Positions 36,425-44,785 of a stretch of 64,000 nt of DNA are shown here, one piece after another (position 1 is the stretch's first letter; every line of letters begins with the position of its first letter). The translations under genes and the position numbers were made by a program. The notes under the pieces are model-generated. The model saw nothing but the letters and a program-made list of their open reading frames with translations. It ran no database searches and was not told where the DNA came from. The stretch covers positions 372,001-436,000 of the forward strand of contig NZ_JAGEOJ010000002.1 in assembly GCF_017573505.1 (NCBI RefSeq), given 5' to 3'. Source of the stretch: Actinomadura barringtoniae (lineage in GTDB: Bacteria > Actinomycetota > Actinomycetes > Streptosporangiales > Streptosporangiaceae).

Positions 36425-37690
36425 ATGCGAACCATGCGAAACCTCATCCCCCTCCCACGTCCCCGGCCCGGCCGCGCACGCCCCGGCCGCGCACGCCGTG
36501 TGGCGGCTCTGGCGGGCCTCACCACGCTGCTCACCGGTGCGGTCACCGGCGTCCTCTCCGCCGGTACGACACTCCCCGCGAACGCGGGCTGCGTTCCCAA
36601 GTGGAAGCTCGAAACGTCCCCGGCCGACTCGACGGACGTGCAGGACGTCGACGCGCTGTCGGCCACGGACGTCCGGTTCTCCGCGAACGTCTCCAGCTTG
36701 CTGGGCGGCGGCCTGTCGCAGACGGCCTGGGACGGCGCGAAGGTCACCGACGCCGGGCCGCAGATTCCCGTCGCGCCGAAGCACCCCAGGGTCATGGTGA
36801 CCACCAGCTCGTACGACTCCGCGTCCAGCGGCTGGACCGTCACCTACCCGAGCGCCGGTCTCGCCGACGTGGCGAGGTCGGTGATGGCCCGCTGGGACGG
36901 CGGCCGGTGGACGCTCACGCCGACCGCGGTCTCGCCGAGCCCGGAATCGACCCGCCCGTCCATCCTGGACGTCCTGTCCCTCTCTCCGGACAACGCCTGG
37001 GCCGTGGGTTACCTCGACGAGTCCGGCGCCCTCATCGAGCACTGGGACGGCACCGAGTGGAAGGTGGTCGACAACCCGGCGGCCACGACCCCCAACACGC
37101 AACTGTTGAAGATCCACGGCTCCTCTCCCACCGACCTGTGGGCGGTCGGGTGGCAGTATCCGCCGAACGGCGGACTGCACAGGCTGTACGCGCAGCACTA
37201 TGACGGCTCGAAGTGGAGCGAGGTCACGATGCCGGACGTCGGTGCTCCCGACGCCGCCGCGTCCGCCGTCGTGGTGAAGGGCCCGAACGACGTCTGGGTC
37301 GGCGGCATCCGGGGCACCTGGGCCGACTTCAACGGTTACCGGGGCGTCGTCATGCACTGGGACGGCAAGACGTGGACCGTCGACACCGGGCCCGGCGACG
37401 TGGCCCAAGGCGACATGGTGAACGGCCTCTACATCGCGGGCCCGAACGACATCTGGGCCATCGCGGGCAAAGGCCTGATGCACCGCACCGGTACGACGTG
37501 GACGAAGGTCGTGCCCGAAGGGGCTCAGCCCGGAGGCGTCGCCCACTACTACCGGGCCATCAGCGGCACCGGACCGTCGGACGTGTGGGCGGTCGGCCTG
37601 TACGAGACCACTGAGGCGTCCAACGTCCCGGGCACGACGCTCGGGTTCGACCACCCTCTTCTCGCCCACCTGACCTGCGGAAGGCGATAA
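36425..37690 (+). CDS. Secreted beta-propeller-like repeat protein
   Basis: This 421-residue exported protein has an Arg/Pro-rich head and hydrophobic signal (VAALAGLTTLLTGAVTGVLS), then about five repeats of a GxxDxWAVG...HWDGxxW pattern: SPDNAWAVGYLDESG, SPTDLWAVGWQYPPNG, GPNDVWVGGIRGTWA, GPNDIWAIAGKGLMHR and GPSDVWAVGLYETT. This resembles secreted beta-propeller proteins. One Cys near the start (GCVPKWKLE) and one near the end (LTCGRR) could form a disulphide closing the ring. RBS AGGAGACG precedes ATG 36425. It lies in the protease operon and may be a substrate-recognition or binding subunit; no enzymatic motif is visible. Confidence 0.8.
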   Translation: MRTMRNLIPLPRPRPGRARPGRARRVAALAGLTTLLTGAVTGVLSAGTTLPANAGCVPKWKLETSPADSTDVQDVDALSATDVRFSANVSSLLGGGLSQTAWDGAKVTDAGPQIPVAPKHPRVMVTTSSYDSASSGWTVTYPSAGLADVARSVMARWDGGRWTLTPTAVSPSPESTRPSILDVLSLSPDNAWAVGYLDESGALIEHWDGTEWKVVDNPAATTPNTQLLKIHGSSPTDLWAVGWQYPPNGGLHRLYAQHYDGSKWSEVTMPDVGAPDAAASAVVVKGPNDVWVGGIRGTWADFNGYRGVVMHWDGKTWTVDTGPGDVAQGDMVNGLYIAGPNDIWAIAGKGLMHRTGTTWTKVVPEGAQPGGVAHYYRAISGTGPSDVWAVGLYETTEASNVPGTTLGFDHPLLAHLTCGRR

Positions 37691-37693
37691 GCC

Positions 37694-40222
37694 ATGCGGT
37701 TCACGAGAATGACCGCCGGGTTCGCCTCGGCGGTGGTGTGCGCGGCGTCCCTGGTGGCGGCCTCGCCCGCGCAGGGCTCGGCACAGGCCTCGGCCAAGGC
37801 GGCGCCGGTGTCGCCCGCGTCCAAGCTCGACAGCACGGTGCTCTCCACGTACGCCCAGGGAGGCACGGCGAACGTCTGGGTGCGGATGGCCGCCAAGGCC
37901 GACCTGTCCGGCGCCAAGAAGATCAAGGATCGTACGGCCCGCGGCCGGACTGTCATGAACGACCTGAAGTCGGAGGCCGACCGTTCCCAAAGCCCGGTTC
38001 AGAAGGTGCTGAAGGCGGCGGGCCTGACCGGCCGGACGTACTGGGCGACCAACGCGATCTACGTCCCCGGCCTCCCCGAATCGGTGGCGCGGAAGATCGC
38101 CGCGATGCAGGGGGTGGCGGAGATCCGCCAGTCCCGGACGTTCCAGCTGCCGAAGCCGATGCCGAGCAAGGCCACCGCGCACAGCGCCGCGAACGAGCTG
38201 CCGTGGGGCCTGACCGACATCAAGGCCGACCAGGTGTGGAGCCAGACCGGACGGCGGGGCGAGGGCGTCGTCGTCGCGAGCGTGGACAGCGGCGTCCAGT
38301 ACGACCACCCGGCGCTCGTCCGGCAGTACCGCGGCAACAACGGCGACGGCACGTTCACCAACGACTACAACTGGTTCGACCCGGCCGGCATCTGCAAGGA
38401 GGTCGCTCCCTGCGACAACAACGAGCACGGGACCCACACGATGGGCACCATGGTCGGGGACGACGGGAAGGGCACCCAGGTCGGCGTCGCGCCCGGCGCC
38501 AAGTGGATCGCCGCGAAGGGCTGCGAGACCAGCGGCTGCAGTGACACCAGCCTGCTGGCGTCGCTGCAGTGGATGCTCGCCCCGACCGACCACGACAACC
38601 AGAACCCCGACCCGGCCAAGCGGCCGGACATCGTGAACAACTCCTGGGGTTCGCAGCCGTCCAACGACCCGATGTTCGAGGACGTCCAGCTCGCCTGGGC
38701 GGCCGCGGGGATCATGGGCGTGTGGGCCAACGGCAACGACGGCCCGAACTGCGAGACGTCGGGCGCGCCGGGCAGCCGCACGGTCAACTACTCGGTCGGC
38801 GCGTACGGCAGCGACCACAAGATCGCCTCGTTCTCGAGCCGGGGGCCGGGCCAGGACGGGGAGGTCAAGCCGAACCTGTCCGCGCCCGGCGTCGCCGTCC
38901 GCTCGTCGGTGCCCGGCGGCAAGTACGCCGAGCTGGACGGCACCTCGATGGCGACCCCGCACGTCGCGGGGGCGGTCGCGCTTCTGTGGTCGGCGCGGCC
39001 GGAGTACCAGCGTGACCTGGCCAAGACCAGGGAACTGCTGAACATCAGCGCGATCGACACGCCCGACACGCAGTGCGGCGGCACCCCCGCCAACAACAAC
39101 GTCTACGGCGAGGGCCGGCTCGACGCGCTCGCGCTGGTCACCATGGGCACGGCCGGTCTCGGCACCCTGTCGGGCACCGTCACCGACGCCACCACGAAAC
39201 AGCCCATGGCGGGCGCGACCGTGCACGCCGAAGGGCCGATGGACCGCACCTTCACCACCGGGGCCGACGGGAAGTTCACGTTCCGGGTGAGCGCCGGCGA
39301 CTACAAGCTCACGACCACCGCGTTCGGCTTCCAGACCGGCACGGCCACCGTCACGCTGTCGAAGGACGGATCGCTCACCCAGAACGTCTCCCTGACGCCC
39401 GCCCAGCGGGTGAACGTCACCGGAAAGGTCACCGACGGCTCCGGCAAGGGCGGCGGCCTGCCGGCGAAGATCGTCGCCAACGACGGCGACGGTCACACCT
39501 GGACGACGACCGCCTCCGACGACGGCGCCTACACCCTGCCCCTGGTCCCGAACCTCTCCTACAAGCTCACCTTCACCTCCACCGCACCCGGCTACGACCC
39601 CGCCACCCGCGAGATCAAGCTCGGCGAGGCCGCGCAGACGCTCGACGTCGGCCTCACCGTCAGGCTCGCCTGCGACGCCAAGGGCTACCAGGTGAAGCGC
39701 GACGGCAGCGTCGAGGCCTTCGGCACCGGCCGCCTGCCCAAGGGGTGGAAGGTGACCAACGTCGACCCCCGGATCCCTCATTACTCCTACCAGCCCGGAT
39801 GGGTGTTCAACGACCCCGGTAAGCGCGGCAACCACACCGGCGGCAGCGGCACATTCGCGGTCGTCGACTCCCTCCACACCGGGGCCGGGCATGTCCAGGA
39901 CACCTACCTGACCAGCCCGTCCTACAACCTGTCCAAGCGCACCAAGGCGACGATCGAGTTCTCGAACGACCTGAAGCCGGCCATCAACTCCACGACGTCC
40001 GCCGACGTCAGCCTCGACGGAGGCAGGACGTGGACGAATGTATGGACGGCCAAGGGCTTCCCCGGAGCCACAGGCCCGGCCACTCAGGTCATCCCGATCC
40101 CGCAGGCGAACGGCAAGTCCGACGTCCGCTACCGGCTCCACTACCGAGGCCAGCTCTCCGGCTGGTGGGCCGTGGACGACGCGTTCGCGGGCGACCGCAC
40201 CTGCGTCGTCGCCAACAGCTGA
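37694..40222 (+). CDS. Secreted S8 subtilisin-like protease with carboxypeptidase-regulatory-like domains
   Basis: This 842-residue preproprotease has a signal peptide (1-30), an I9-like propeptide (about 40-155) and an S8 catalytic domain with D198 (SVDSGVQYDHP), H245 (NEHGTHTMG) and S418 (LDGTSMATPHVAG), all intact. The oxyanion Asn lies in WANGNDG. Downstream are two carboxypeptidase-regulatory-like beta-sandwiches (GTLSGTVTDATTKQPMAGAT, VNVTGKVTDGSGKGGG) and a C-terminal jelly-roll-like domain with DVSLDGGRTWTNVW. It starts three bases after the propeller stop. It is the only clearly active protease of the operon, and ends at a strong terminator (40235-40268). Confidence 0.92.
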   Translation: MRFTRMTAGFASAVVCAASLVAASPAQGSAQASAKAAPVSPASKLDSTVLSTYAQGGTANVWVRMAAKADLSGAKKIKDRTARGRTVMNDLKSEADRSQSPVQKVLKAAGLTGRTYWATNAIYVPGLPESVARKIAAMQGVAEIRQSRTFQLPKPMPSKATAHSAANELPWGLTDIKADQVWSQTGRRGEGVVVASVDSGVQYDHPALVRQYRGNNGDGTFTNDYNWFDPAGICKEVAPCDNNEHGTHTMGTMVGDDGKGTQVGVAPGAKWIAAKGCETSGCSDTSLLASLQWMLAPTDHDNQNPDPAKRPDIVNNSWGSQPSNDPMFEDVQLAWAAAGIMGVWANGNDGPNCETSGAPGSRTVNYSVGAYGSDHKIASFSSRGPGQDGEVKPNLSAPGVAVRSSVPGGKYAELDGTSMATPHVAGAVALLWSARPEYQRDLAKTRELLNISAIDTPDTQCGGTPANNNVYGEGRLDALALVTMGTAGLGTLSGTVTDATTKQPMAGATVHAEGPMDRTFTTGADGKFTFRVSAGDYKLTTTAFGFQTGTATVTLSKDGSLTQNVSLTPAQRVNVTGKVTDGSGKGGGLPAKIVANDGDGHTWTTTASDDGAYTLPLVPNLSYKLTFTSTAPGYDPATREIKLGEAAQTLDVGLTVRLACDAKGYQVKRDGSVEAFGTGRLPKGWKVTNVDPRIPHYSYQPGWVFNDPGKRGNHTGGSGTFAVVDSLHTGAGHVQDTYLTSPSYNLSKRTKATIEFSNDLKPAINSTTSADVSLDGGRTWTNVWTAKGFPGATGPATQVIPIPQANGKSDVRYRLHYRGQLSGWWAVDDAFAGDRTCVVANS

Positions 40223-40234
40223 CACACCCGCAAT

Positions 40235-40268
40235 GAAGGCGCCCGGACCTCCCGGTCCGGGCGCCTTC
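40235..40268. terminator. Terminator of the secreted-protease operon
   Basis: A 15-bp perfect stem (40235-40249 with 40254-40268) closes a four-base TCCC loop, 13 bases after the protease stop and between it and the convergent degV gene. A 12-base direct repeat (GCGTCAGCTTCA) follows. Confidence 0.88.
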
Positions 40269-40289
40269 GCGTCAGCTTCAGCGTCAGCT

Positions 40290-41138
40290 TCAGTCCAACT
40301 GAGGGGCCACGACGACGCCGATCATGCCGGGCCCCACGTGGGCGCTGATCACTGGCCCGGCCTCGCCCACGTAGACGTCGTCGACGTTGGGGATGCGCTC
40401 GCGGAGCCGTTCGGCCAGGGCCTCGGCGCGCGGGGCCGCTGCCACGTGCTGAACGGCCAGGTCGACGCGGCTGTCAGCGGCCTGCGCGACCGCCAGTTCC
40501 TCCAGCCGCGACAGAGCACGCGAGGAGGTACGGACCTTCTCCAGCGGGGCGATCCTGCCGTCGACGATGTTGAGCAGCGGCTTCACCATGAGGGCCGAGC
40601 CCAAGAGCGTAGCGGCGGCGCCGATGCGGCCACCTCGGCGTAGGTGCTCCAGGGTGTCGACGTAGAAGAGAGAGTGAGAGGACTTCGCGCGCCTGGCGGC
40701 AGCGTCGGCGACCGTGTCCGCGTCCGCGCCCTGGAGGGCCAGGTCGGCGGCGGAGAGGGCGGCGAGCCCCAGACCCATGCCGATGGTCCCGGAGTCGACC
40801 ACCTTGACGGGAACGGGCGCGTCCTCGGCGGCCAGGGTCGCGGCCTCGATCGTGCCGGACATGGCAGACGACAGGTGGATCGACACGATGGTGGTCGCGC
40901 CGGTGGCGGCGGCCTCCTTGAACGTCTGCGCGAAACGTTCGGGAGACGGGCGCGAGGTGGTGACGGGATGCCACTCCTTGAGCGCCTGCGCGGCCTCGGC
41001 CGCGGTGATCTCACCCTCGTTCCGCACGGCACCGCCGATGGCGATCTGCATGGGAACGATCGTGAGCTCATGGCGTTCGGCCAGGCCCGGTGGAAGGTAG
41101 GAGGTGGAGTCCGTCACGACCGCGACCGCACTGCCCAT
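40290..41138 (-). CDS. DegV family fatty-acid-binding protein
   Basis: This 282-residue protein has the DegV signature VVTDSTSYLPPGLAERHELT, TTSRPSPERFAQTFKEAAAT, VSIHLSSAMSGTIEAA and VDSGTIGMGLGLAALSA, and a C-terminal HVGPGMIGVVVAP. DegV proteins (FakB-like) bind a fatty acid for phosphorylation by FakA. No fakA is in the window. An inverted repeat (41158-41191) lies upstream of the start, in front of the hutI-like gene's 3' end. It is convergent with the protease operon. Confidence 0.93.
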   Translation of the reverse strand: MGSAVAVVTDSTSYLPPGLAERHELTIVPMQIAIGGAVRNEGEITAAEAAQALKEWHPVTTSRPSPERFAQTFKEAAATGATTIVSIHLSSAMSGTIEAATLAAEDAPVPVKVVDSGTIGMGLGLAALSAADLALQGADADTVADAAARRAKSSHSLFYVDTLEHLRRGGRIGAAATLLGSALMVKPLLNIVDGRIAPLEKVRTSSRALSRLEELAVAQAADSRVDLAVQHVAAAPRAEALAERLRERIPNVDDVYVGEAGPVISAHVGPGMIGVVVAPQLD

Positions 41139-41157
41139 GAGGGGAGATTACCCCCTT

Positions 41158-41191
41158 ACCTGTTACGCGTGCGTATCGGCAGGTAACAGGT
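41158..41191. promoter_or_regulatory. Inverted repeat upstream of degV
   Basis: ACCTGTTAC (41158-41166) and GTAACAGGT (41183-41191) are perfect inverted copies 16 bases apart, 20-53 bases upstream of the degV start and after the hutI-like stop. It could be an operator for degV or a hairpin ending hutI transcription. Confidence 0.6.
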
Positions 41192-41245
41192 TGTTCGGCG
41201 GGCTCACGGTCGGGGTGCTTGCCGTCGGAGGGCTTGCGGCCGGGC

Positions 41246-42460
41246 TTACGGCTGTACGGGAACGCCGCCTCGCCAGACTCGCAGCGCGCGGAGTCCGAAG
41301 GCCCACGCGAACGCGCCCTCGTGGTCGGCGTCCCACAGCACGATGTCGGCGAGCATGCCCGGGGCCAGCGAGCCGCGGTCGCCCACGCGGAGCGCGGCGG
41401 CTCCGCCCAGCGTGGCGGCGCGGAGGGCCTCGGTGACGCTCAGGCCGAACATCGCGACCGACAGGCCGATGACGAGCGGCATGGACGTGATGCCGCACTG
41501 GCCCGGGTTATGGTCGGTGCCGAGGGCGACGGTGACGCCGCGGTCGAGCATGGCGCGTACGGGAGCCGGCGGGCGGGCGCTGTTCAGCGCGCTGCCCGGG
41601 CAGACCGTGGCGGTGACGCCGGCGTGCGCGAGGGCCTTGATGTCGTCGTCGTTCGCCTGCGTGAGCAGGTCGGCGGACGCGCAGCCGACCTCGGCCGCGA
41701 CCTGTGCGGCGCCGACGCGCTCGTTGGCGCAGGCGTGCATGCGGGCCTTCAGCCCGGCGCGCTTGCCGGTGAGCAGGAGGGCACGCGCCTCTTCGGCGGT
41801 GAAGTGGCCCTCGTCGCAGTAGACGTCGATCGAGTCGGCGCCCGCGGCGGCGGCGTCGCCGGCCCAGAGGCGGACGGCCTCGATGTAGTCGCGGCGGCGG
41901 CCGAAGAACTCGGGCGGCAGGATGTGCGCGGCGAGGAACGTCGCGTGGATCCGCGGCATCGACGGCTCGCCCTCGAGCGACCGGAGCATGCGGATGTCGG
42001 CGAGCTCACCGTCGCGGGTGAGGTGGTAGCCGGTCTTGGCCTCGACGGTCGTGGTGCCGGCGAGGATCCACTGGCGCAGGCGCTCGCGCACGGCGTTGCA
42101 CAGGGTCCACGGGTCGGTCCCGCGGGTCACGGTGACGGTGGAGTTCACGCCGCCGCCCGCGGCCGCGATCGCCGAGTGCGAGGAGCCGCTGGTGCGCATC
42201 GCCAGCTCGGCCCAGCGGTTGCCCGCGTACACCGGGTGCGAGTGGGCGTCGATCAGGCCGGGCGTGACCAGGCCGCCGCCGAGGTTCTCCACGTGGTCGA
42301 CGTCGACGATGTCGTCGATGATGCCGGGCACGCTCTGCGGAAGATCGGAGGCGGGGCCGGCCCAGACGATGCGGTCGTCGTGGATGAGCACGGCGGCATT
42401 GCTGCAGACATCGGTGCCCGTCCAGAGCCTGCCGATGTTCGTCAACAGCCGTACCGTCAT
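41246..42460 (-). CDS. Imidazolonepropionase-like amidohydrolase (HutI-like)
   Basis: This 404-residue metal-dependent amidohydrolase has HSHP (H73, H75) in LIDAHSHPVYAGNRW, Y145 (KTGYH), H179 (LAAHILPPEFF), VYCDEGHFT, H242 (RMHACANE) and D316 in GTDHNPGQC. These fit imidazolonepropionase, third step of histidine degradation. Unlike typical HutI, the expected Asp-His of the (A/V)DH segment reads D264-L265 (SADLLTQ), so a conserved His is lost. No other hut gene is adjacent. It may have altered substrate range or reduced activity; I therefore do not give the hutI symbol. Confidence 0.8.
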   Translation of the reverse strand: MTVRLLTNIGRLWTGTDVCSNAAVLIHDDRIVWAGPASDLPQSVPGIIDDIVDVDHVENLGGGLVTPGLIDAHSHPVYAGNRWAELAMRTSGSSHSAIAAAGGGVNSTVTVTRGTDPWTLCNAVRERLRQWILAGTTTVEAKTGYHLTRDGELADIRMLRSLEGEPSMPRIHATFLAAHILPPEFFGRRRDYIEAVRLWAGDAAAAGADSIDVYCDEGHFTAEEARALLLTGKRAGLKARMHACANERVGAAQVAAEVGCASADLLTQANDDDIKALAHAGVTATVCPGSALNSARPPAPVRAMLDRGVTVALGTDHNPGQCGITSMPLVIGLSVAMFGLSVTEALRAATLGGAAALRVGDRGSLAPGMLADIVLWDADHEGAFAWAFGLRALRVWRGGVPVQP

Positions 42461-43100
42461 AGGGTCACCGACCCGAGTGGATCAAAGCGCGCCGCGGCGC
42501 CGGACCTGACACCATCTGGAGGGCCACCTGCTCTCGATCCGAAACACCGACTGGGTGCCGGTGAATCACCACTGGAGGGTTGGGTGATCGTCTGACCACC
42601 TTGAGCAACGAGACCGGAGATATCGGTTTCGTCACGGTAGTGCACCGACGCCCCGGCCGACAACCTCTGGCCAACAAACCACGAATGACGCGGTCGCTCC
42701 CCATCGATGCCATCACCCGTCCCTTTGACCTTCGACCGTACGGACTCCCGCAGACTCGTCAAGCGGAATTCAGAAGCTGTCACCGTCAGGCGACCACCAT
42801 GAGGTGTCGAAAGCGGCATTCCGCCGTGTTCGACACGCACCGGGCGCCCGCCAAACGTGACGCACCGGAACAGTGACCGTCGAGAACGGTGACCTTCCTG
42901 AACAGTGACGCACATCGACGGGATCCGGTTGTCGGCCGTACGAAAGATCGATGGACTCTCTTCCGGCGACGCCCGATCGACGCCCGATCACCGTCCGAGA
43001 GCTGGGAGCCCCACCAGACCCCTAGATGTTCGCCCACCAGCAACGTTACGCCCGTTCCCGCGATTGAGCAGCCATTCACGCAAAACCGCGGGACGAGGCG
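42461..43100. other. 640-bp intergenic region without a credible gene
   Basis: Between the hutI-like start and the hflX stop no frame has actinomycete codon bias; short frames exist on both strands but none has an RBS or family resemblance. The sequence looks less GC-rich than its neighbours. Three loose copies of GAACRGTGACC occur near 42867, 42884 and 42899. It may be a decayed gene or regulatory spacer. Confidence 0.6.
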
Positions 43101-44579
43101 TCAGGTGGTGGGGGCCAGGTCCTGCTGGTAGCGCTCCAGCTCGCCCGCGAGGTCCGCGGGGACGCGGGCCTGAAGGACGGTGCCTTCGGCCACGTGCTCC
43201 TGCTTGAGCACCTCGCCGCGCTCGTGCACCTGCGCGACCAGGTCGCCGCGGTCGTACGGGAGCAGGACGCGCAGCTCGCGCTCCAGGCCCGGCAGGTCGC
43301 GCTCGATCGCGTGGCGCAGCTCTTCCATGCCTTCGCCCGTACGGGCCGAGACGACGACGCTGTTGGGCTCGCGGCGCTGCAGGCGGGCGATCACCAGCGG
43401 GTCGGCGGCGTCGGCCTTGTTGATGACCACGAGCTCGGGCAGGTCGCTCGCGCCGATCTCGCGGAACACCTCGCGCACCGCGTCGATCTGGGCCTCGGGG
43501 TTGGCGTCGGAGCCGTCCACCACGTGCAGCACCAGGCCGGCGTCGGTGACCTCTTCCAGCGTGGAACGGAACGCCTCGACGAGCTGGTGCGGCAGGTGCC
43601 GGACGAACCCGACGGTGTCGGCCAGCGTGTAGGCGCGGCCGCTCGGCGTCTCGGCCTTGCGCACGGTCGGGTCGAGGGTGGCGAACAGCGCGTTCTCCAC
43701 CAGCACGCCCGCGCCGGTGAGGCGGTTCAGCAAGGACGACTTGCCAGCGTTGGTGTAGCCGGCGATCGCGACGGCCGGAACGTCGTTGCGGCGGCGCTCG
43801 CTGCGCTTGGTGTCGCGGGCCGTGGACATCTCGGCGATCTGGCGGCGCAGCTTGGCCATCCGCGTGCGGATCCGGCGCCGGTCCAGCTCGATCTTGGTCT
43901 CACCGGGGCCTCGGCCGCCGATGCCGACGCCGCCCGCGGCGCGGCCGCCGACCTGGCGGGACAGGTTCCCGCCCCAGCCGCGCAGGCGCGGCAGGAGGTA
44001 GTCGAGCTGGGCGAGCTCGACCTGGGCCTTGCCCTCGCGGCTCTTGGCGTGCTGGGCGAAGATGTCGAGGATCAGGGCGGTCCGGTCGATCACCTTGACC
44101 TGGACGATCTCCTCCAGGTGGCGCAGCTGGCTCGGCGCCAGCTCGCCGTCGCAGATGACGGTGTCGGCGCCGGTGGAGATCACGACGTCGCGGAGCTCGG
44201 CCGCCTTGCCGGAGCCGATGTAGGTGGCCGCGTCCGGGCGGGTGCGGCGCTGGGACAGGCCCTCCAGGACCTCCGAGCCCGCGGTCTCGGCGAGAAGCGC
44301 CAGCTCGCGCAGGGAGCTCTCGGCCTCCTCGGCCGTGCCCTCGGTCCAGACGCCCACCAGGACGACCCGTTCGAGTCGCAGGGCGCGGTATTCGACCTCG
44401 GTGACGTCGGTCAGTTCGGTGGACAACCCGGCGACCCGCCGCAGCGCCCGCCTGTCCTCGAGGTCCAGCTCGCCCGTCATGGGCTCGTGGCCGGTGTCGA
44501 AGGCGTTCGGCTCGTCGAACTCGTTCTCGAACTCGTCGCGAATGTCGGGCTCCCGGTCTGCGGAAAAAGCTTGGTTCAT
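43101..44579 (-). CDS. hflX: Ribosome-associated GTPase HflX
   Basis: This 492-residue GTPase has the HflX N-terminal domain (LVGVWTEGTAEEAESSLREL, IGSGKAAELRDVV, QVELAQLDYLLPRL), the glycine-rich linker GGRGPGETKIELDRRRIR, and the G domain with GYTNAGKSSLLN (G1), DTVGFVRHLPHQLVEAFRST (G3) and NKADAADP (G4). It splits or rescues stalled ribosomes under stress. Conserved actinobacterial order is miaB, miaA, dapF, hflX; here about 12 kb of plus-strand genes separate dapF from hflX. It is divergent from aceB. Confidence 0.97.
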   Translation of the reverse strand: MNQAFSADREPDIRDEFENEFDEPNAFDTGHEPMTGELDLEDRRALRRVAGLSTELTDVTEVEYRALRLERVVLVGVWTEGTAEEAESSLRELALLAETAGSEVLEGLSQRRTRPDAATYIGSGKAAELRDVVISTGADTVICDGELAPSQLRHLEEIVQVKVIDRTALILDIFAQHAKSREGKAQVELAQLDYLLPRLRGWGGNLSRQVGGRAAGGVGIGGRGPGETKIELDRRRIRTRMAKLRRQIAEMSTARDTKRSERRRNDVPAVAIAGYTNAGKSSLLNRLTGAGVLVENALFATLDPTVRKAETPSGRAYTLADTVGFVRHLPHQLVEAFRSTLEEVTDAGLVLHVVDGSDANPEAQIDAVREVFREIGASDLPELVVINKADAADPLVIARLQRREPNSVVVSARTGEGMEELRHAIERDLPGLERELRVLLPYDRGDLVAQVHERGEVLKQEHVAEGTVLQARVPADLAGELERYQQDLAPTT

Positions 44580-44658
44580 GTCTACCTGTGTCGAACGTCG
44601 CAGGGCGACCTTCTCTTCCCGTCGATCGTCTCACGCGCCGTGTCGGCGGTCACTCGAA

Positions 44659-44738
44659 TATCCCCACGTGGTGGGGGGATACCCCGGGAAGGCGGCAGGT
44701 CGGCGGCTTTTGACCGGGTCGATACTGACGAGTAGCGT
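44659..44738 (+). promoter_or_regulatory. aceB promoter with upstream palindrome
   Basis: TTGACC (44710-44715), 17 bases, TAGCGT (44733-44738) is a good housekeeping-type promoter, giving a roughly 40-base leader to aceB (start 44786). Upstream, TATCCCCAC (44659-44667) and GTGGGGGGATA (44671-44681) form a near-palindrome that may be an operator. Confidence 0.65.
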
Positions 44739-44785
44739 TCTCCACGGAACAGAACTGAGATTTCACCATACGAAAGGGCAGGCAG

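Noticed and set aside
36305..40225. A 1306-codon open frame antisense to the propeller and S8 protease genes
   Set aside because: It is a mirror of GC-biased codons on the plus strand. The sense frames carry signal peptides, RBSs and catalytic motifs; the antisense translation is low-complexity Arg/Gly/Val.
42465..42915. 152-codon frame on the minus strand between hutI-like and hflX
   Set aside because: Codon use and composition are unlike neighbouring genes; no RBS, no recognisable motif.
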